Below are positions 63,722 through 64,000 of a stretch of 64,000 bases of DNA, piece after piece. Each line of letters opens with the position of its first letter. The stretch's first letter is position 1. This DNA is from an uncultured Mycoplasmatota bacterium. GTDB lineage: Bacteria; Bacillota_I; Bacilli_A; RF39; UBA660. A program made the position numbers and the translations under genes. Location of the stretch: positions 1 to 64,000 of the forward strand of contig USGV01000003.1 of the NCBI GenBank assembly GCA_900554305.1. Reading direction: 5' to 3'. Under the pieces are notes generated by a model that saw only the letters and a program-made list of their open reading frames with translations, was not told where the DNA came from and did no database searches.

Positions 63722-64000
63722 TTATTGCTCCATTAAGTATTTGGCAGTTCTTACCATTTGTGCAGTATAACTCATTTCGTTGTCATACCAAGAAACAACT
63801 CTTGCTAATTGTTTTCCTTCTACTTCTAGAACACTAGTTGATAATCCATCTACTAATGAACCGCAATGTCTTCCAATTACATCACTTGAAACAATTGGAT
63901 CATCTGTATATTGTAATGTTTCATTTTGTGCACCTTTTAATACTGCATTAATTTCTTCTGCAGTTGTATTCTTTTCAAATTCAAGAACTAAATCAATTAC
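63722..64000 (-). CDS. gap: Glyceraldehyde-3-phosphate dehydrogenase, C-terminal part
   Basis: The last 92 codons of a gene that continues past the window. YTDDPIVSSDVIG, GSLVDG and VVSWYDNEMSYTAQMVR are the C-terminal hallmarks of type I GAPDH. It precedes pgk in the conserved gap-pgk-tpiA order. Confidence 0.92.
   Translation of the reverse strand, partial: VIDLVLEFEKNTTAEEINAVLKGAQNETLQYTDDPIVSSDVIGRHCGSLVDGLSTSVLEVEGKQLARVVSWYDNEMSYTAQMVRTAKYLMEQ

Noticed and set aside
1..64000. CRISPR array, tRNA or rRNA genes, complete insertion sequence
   Set aside because: No regularly spaced repeats, no cloverleaf-like sequences and no transposase motifs were seen by eye on either strand; a subtle tRNA could have been missed without a scan.

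Overview
The window is AT-rich, uses the standard genetic code (full-length genes, UGA as stop) and has strong AGGAGG-type ribosome binding sites. Its gene order is classic low-GC Gram-positive: S10-spc-alpha ribosomal operon, rplM-rpsI, and a gap-pgk-tpiA-gpmI glycolytic cluster. Spo0A, a short bifunctional-type Rel, a type VIIb EssC and several wall hydrolases suggest a Bacilli or Erysipelotrichia-like Firmicute, perhaps from one of the gut lineages close to the Mollicutes. No species is claimed. The evidence is gene content only; there is no rRNA in the window.

Layout. (1) 1-9.1 kb is an accessory island. It holds a small HTH plus short DNA-binding-type protein module, a truncated PLD-nuclease/helicase remnant, and a defence operon (AbiEi antitoxin, AbiEii toxin, and a 1510-residue Avs-like STAND NTPase with an Mrr-like nuclease head). 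Two unknown genes follow. The island ends in a cell-wall amidase gene that is cut off mid-domain at 9.15 kb. (2) 9.5-22.7 kb is chromosomal housekeeping: a (p)ppGpp enzyme behind an apparent attenuator with a 37-codon leader ORF, a HIT-GNAT fusion, a GH25 lysozyme, a CcdA-TlpA fusion, an ABC exporter, a CorA transporter, HtrA coupled to an Abi_2 gene, a zinc-dependent phospholipase C-like protein and a SpoIID-like protein that has lost its catalytic Glu. (3) 22.7-30.8 kb carries a stripped-down type VIIb secretion locus (two short Esx-like proteins, YukD, EssC), an amidase, a ZIP transporter and a holin/M23-endolysin pair.

(4) 30.8-40 kb is the rpsI-rplM-truA-ecfA-rplQ-rpoA neighbourhood, but altered. 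EcfT is absent. The two ECF-type ATPases have degenerated in complementary ways: one keeps Walker A and lost the signature, the other keeps the signature and lost Walker A. The space is filled by an unrecognised family of paired paralogues: two large proteins with a hydrophobic segment and three small Ser/Thr-rich proteins, with near-consensus promoters. This is the best candidate for an undescribed system. (5) 40-53.9 kb is the ribosomal protein superoperon with secY, adk, map, infA and rpoA; rpmD (L30) is absent. (6) 54-64 kb has two tandem unknown paralogues, dinB with a divergent HTH gene, gpmI, a DUF4143-type ATPase, spo0A with a perfect 0A box upstream, tpiA, a GNAT-like protein, pgk and the 3' end of gap.

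Almost every transcription unit is bounded by readable promoters (TTGACA-17-TATAAT type) and intrinsic hairpin terminators. In several places the promoter of the next gene is embedded in the terminator of the previous one. All functional calls rest on motif reading by eye; no database search was run.
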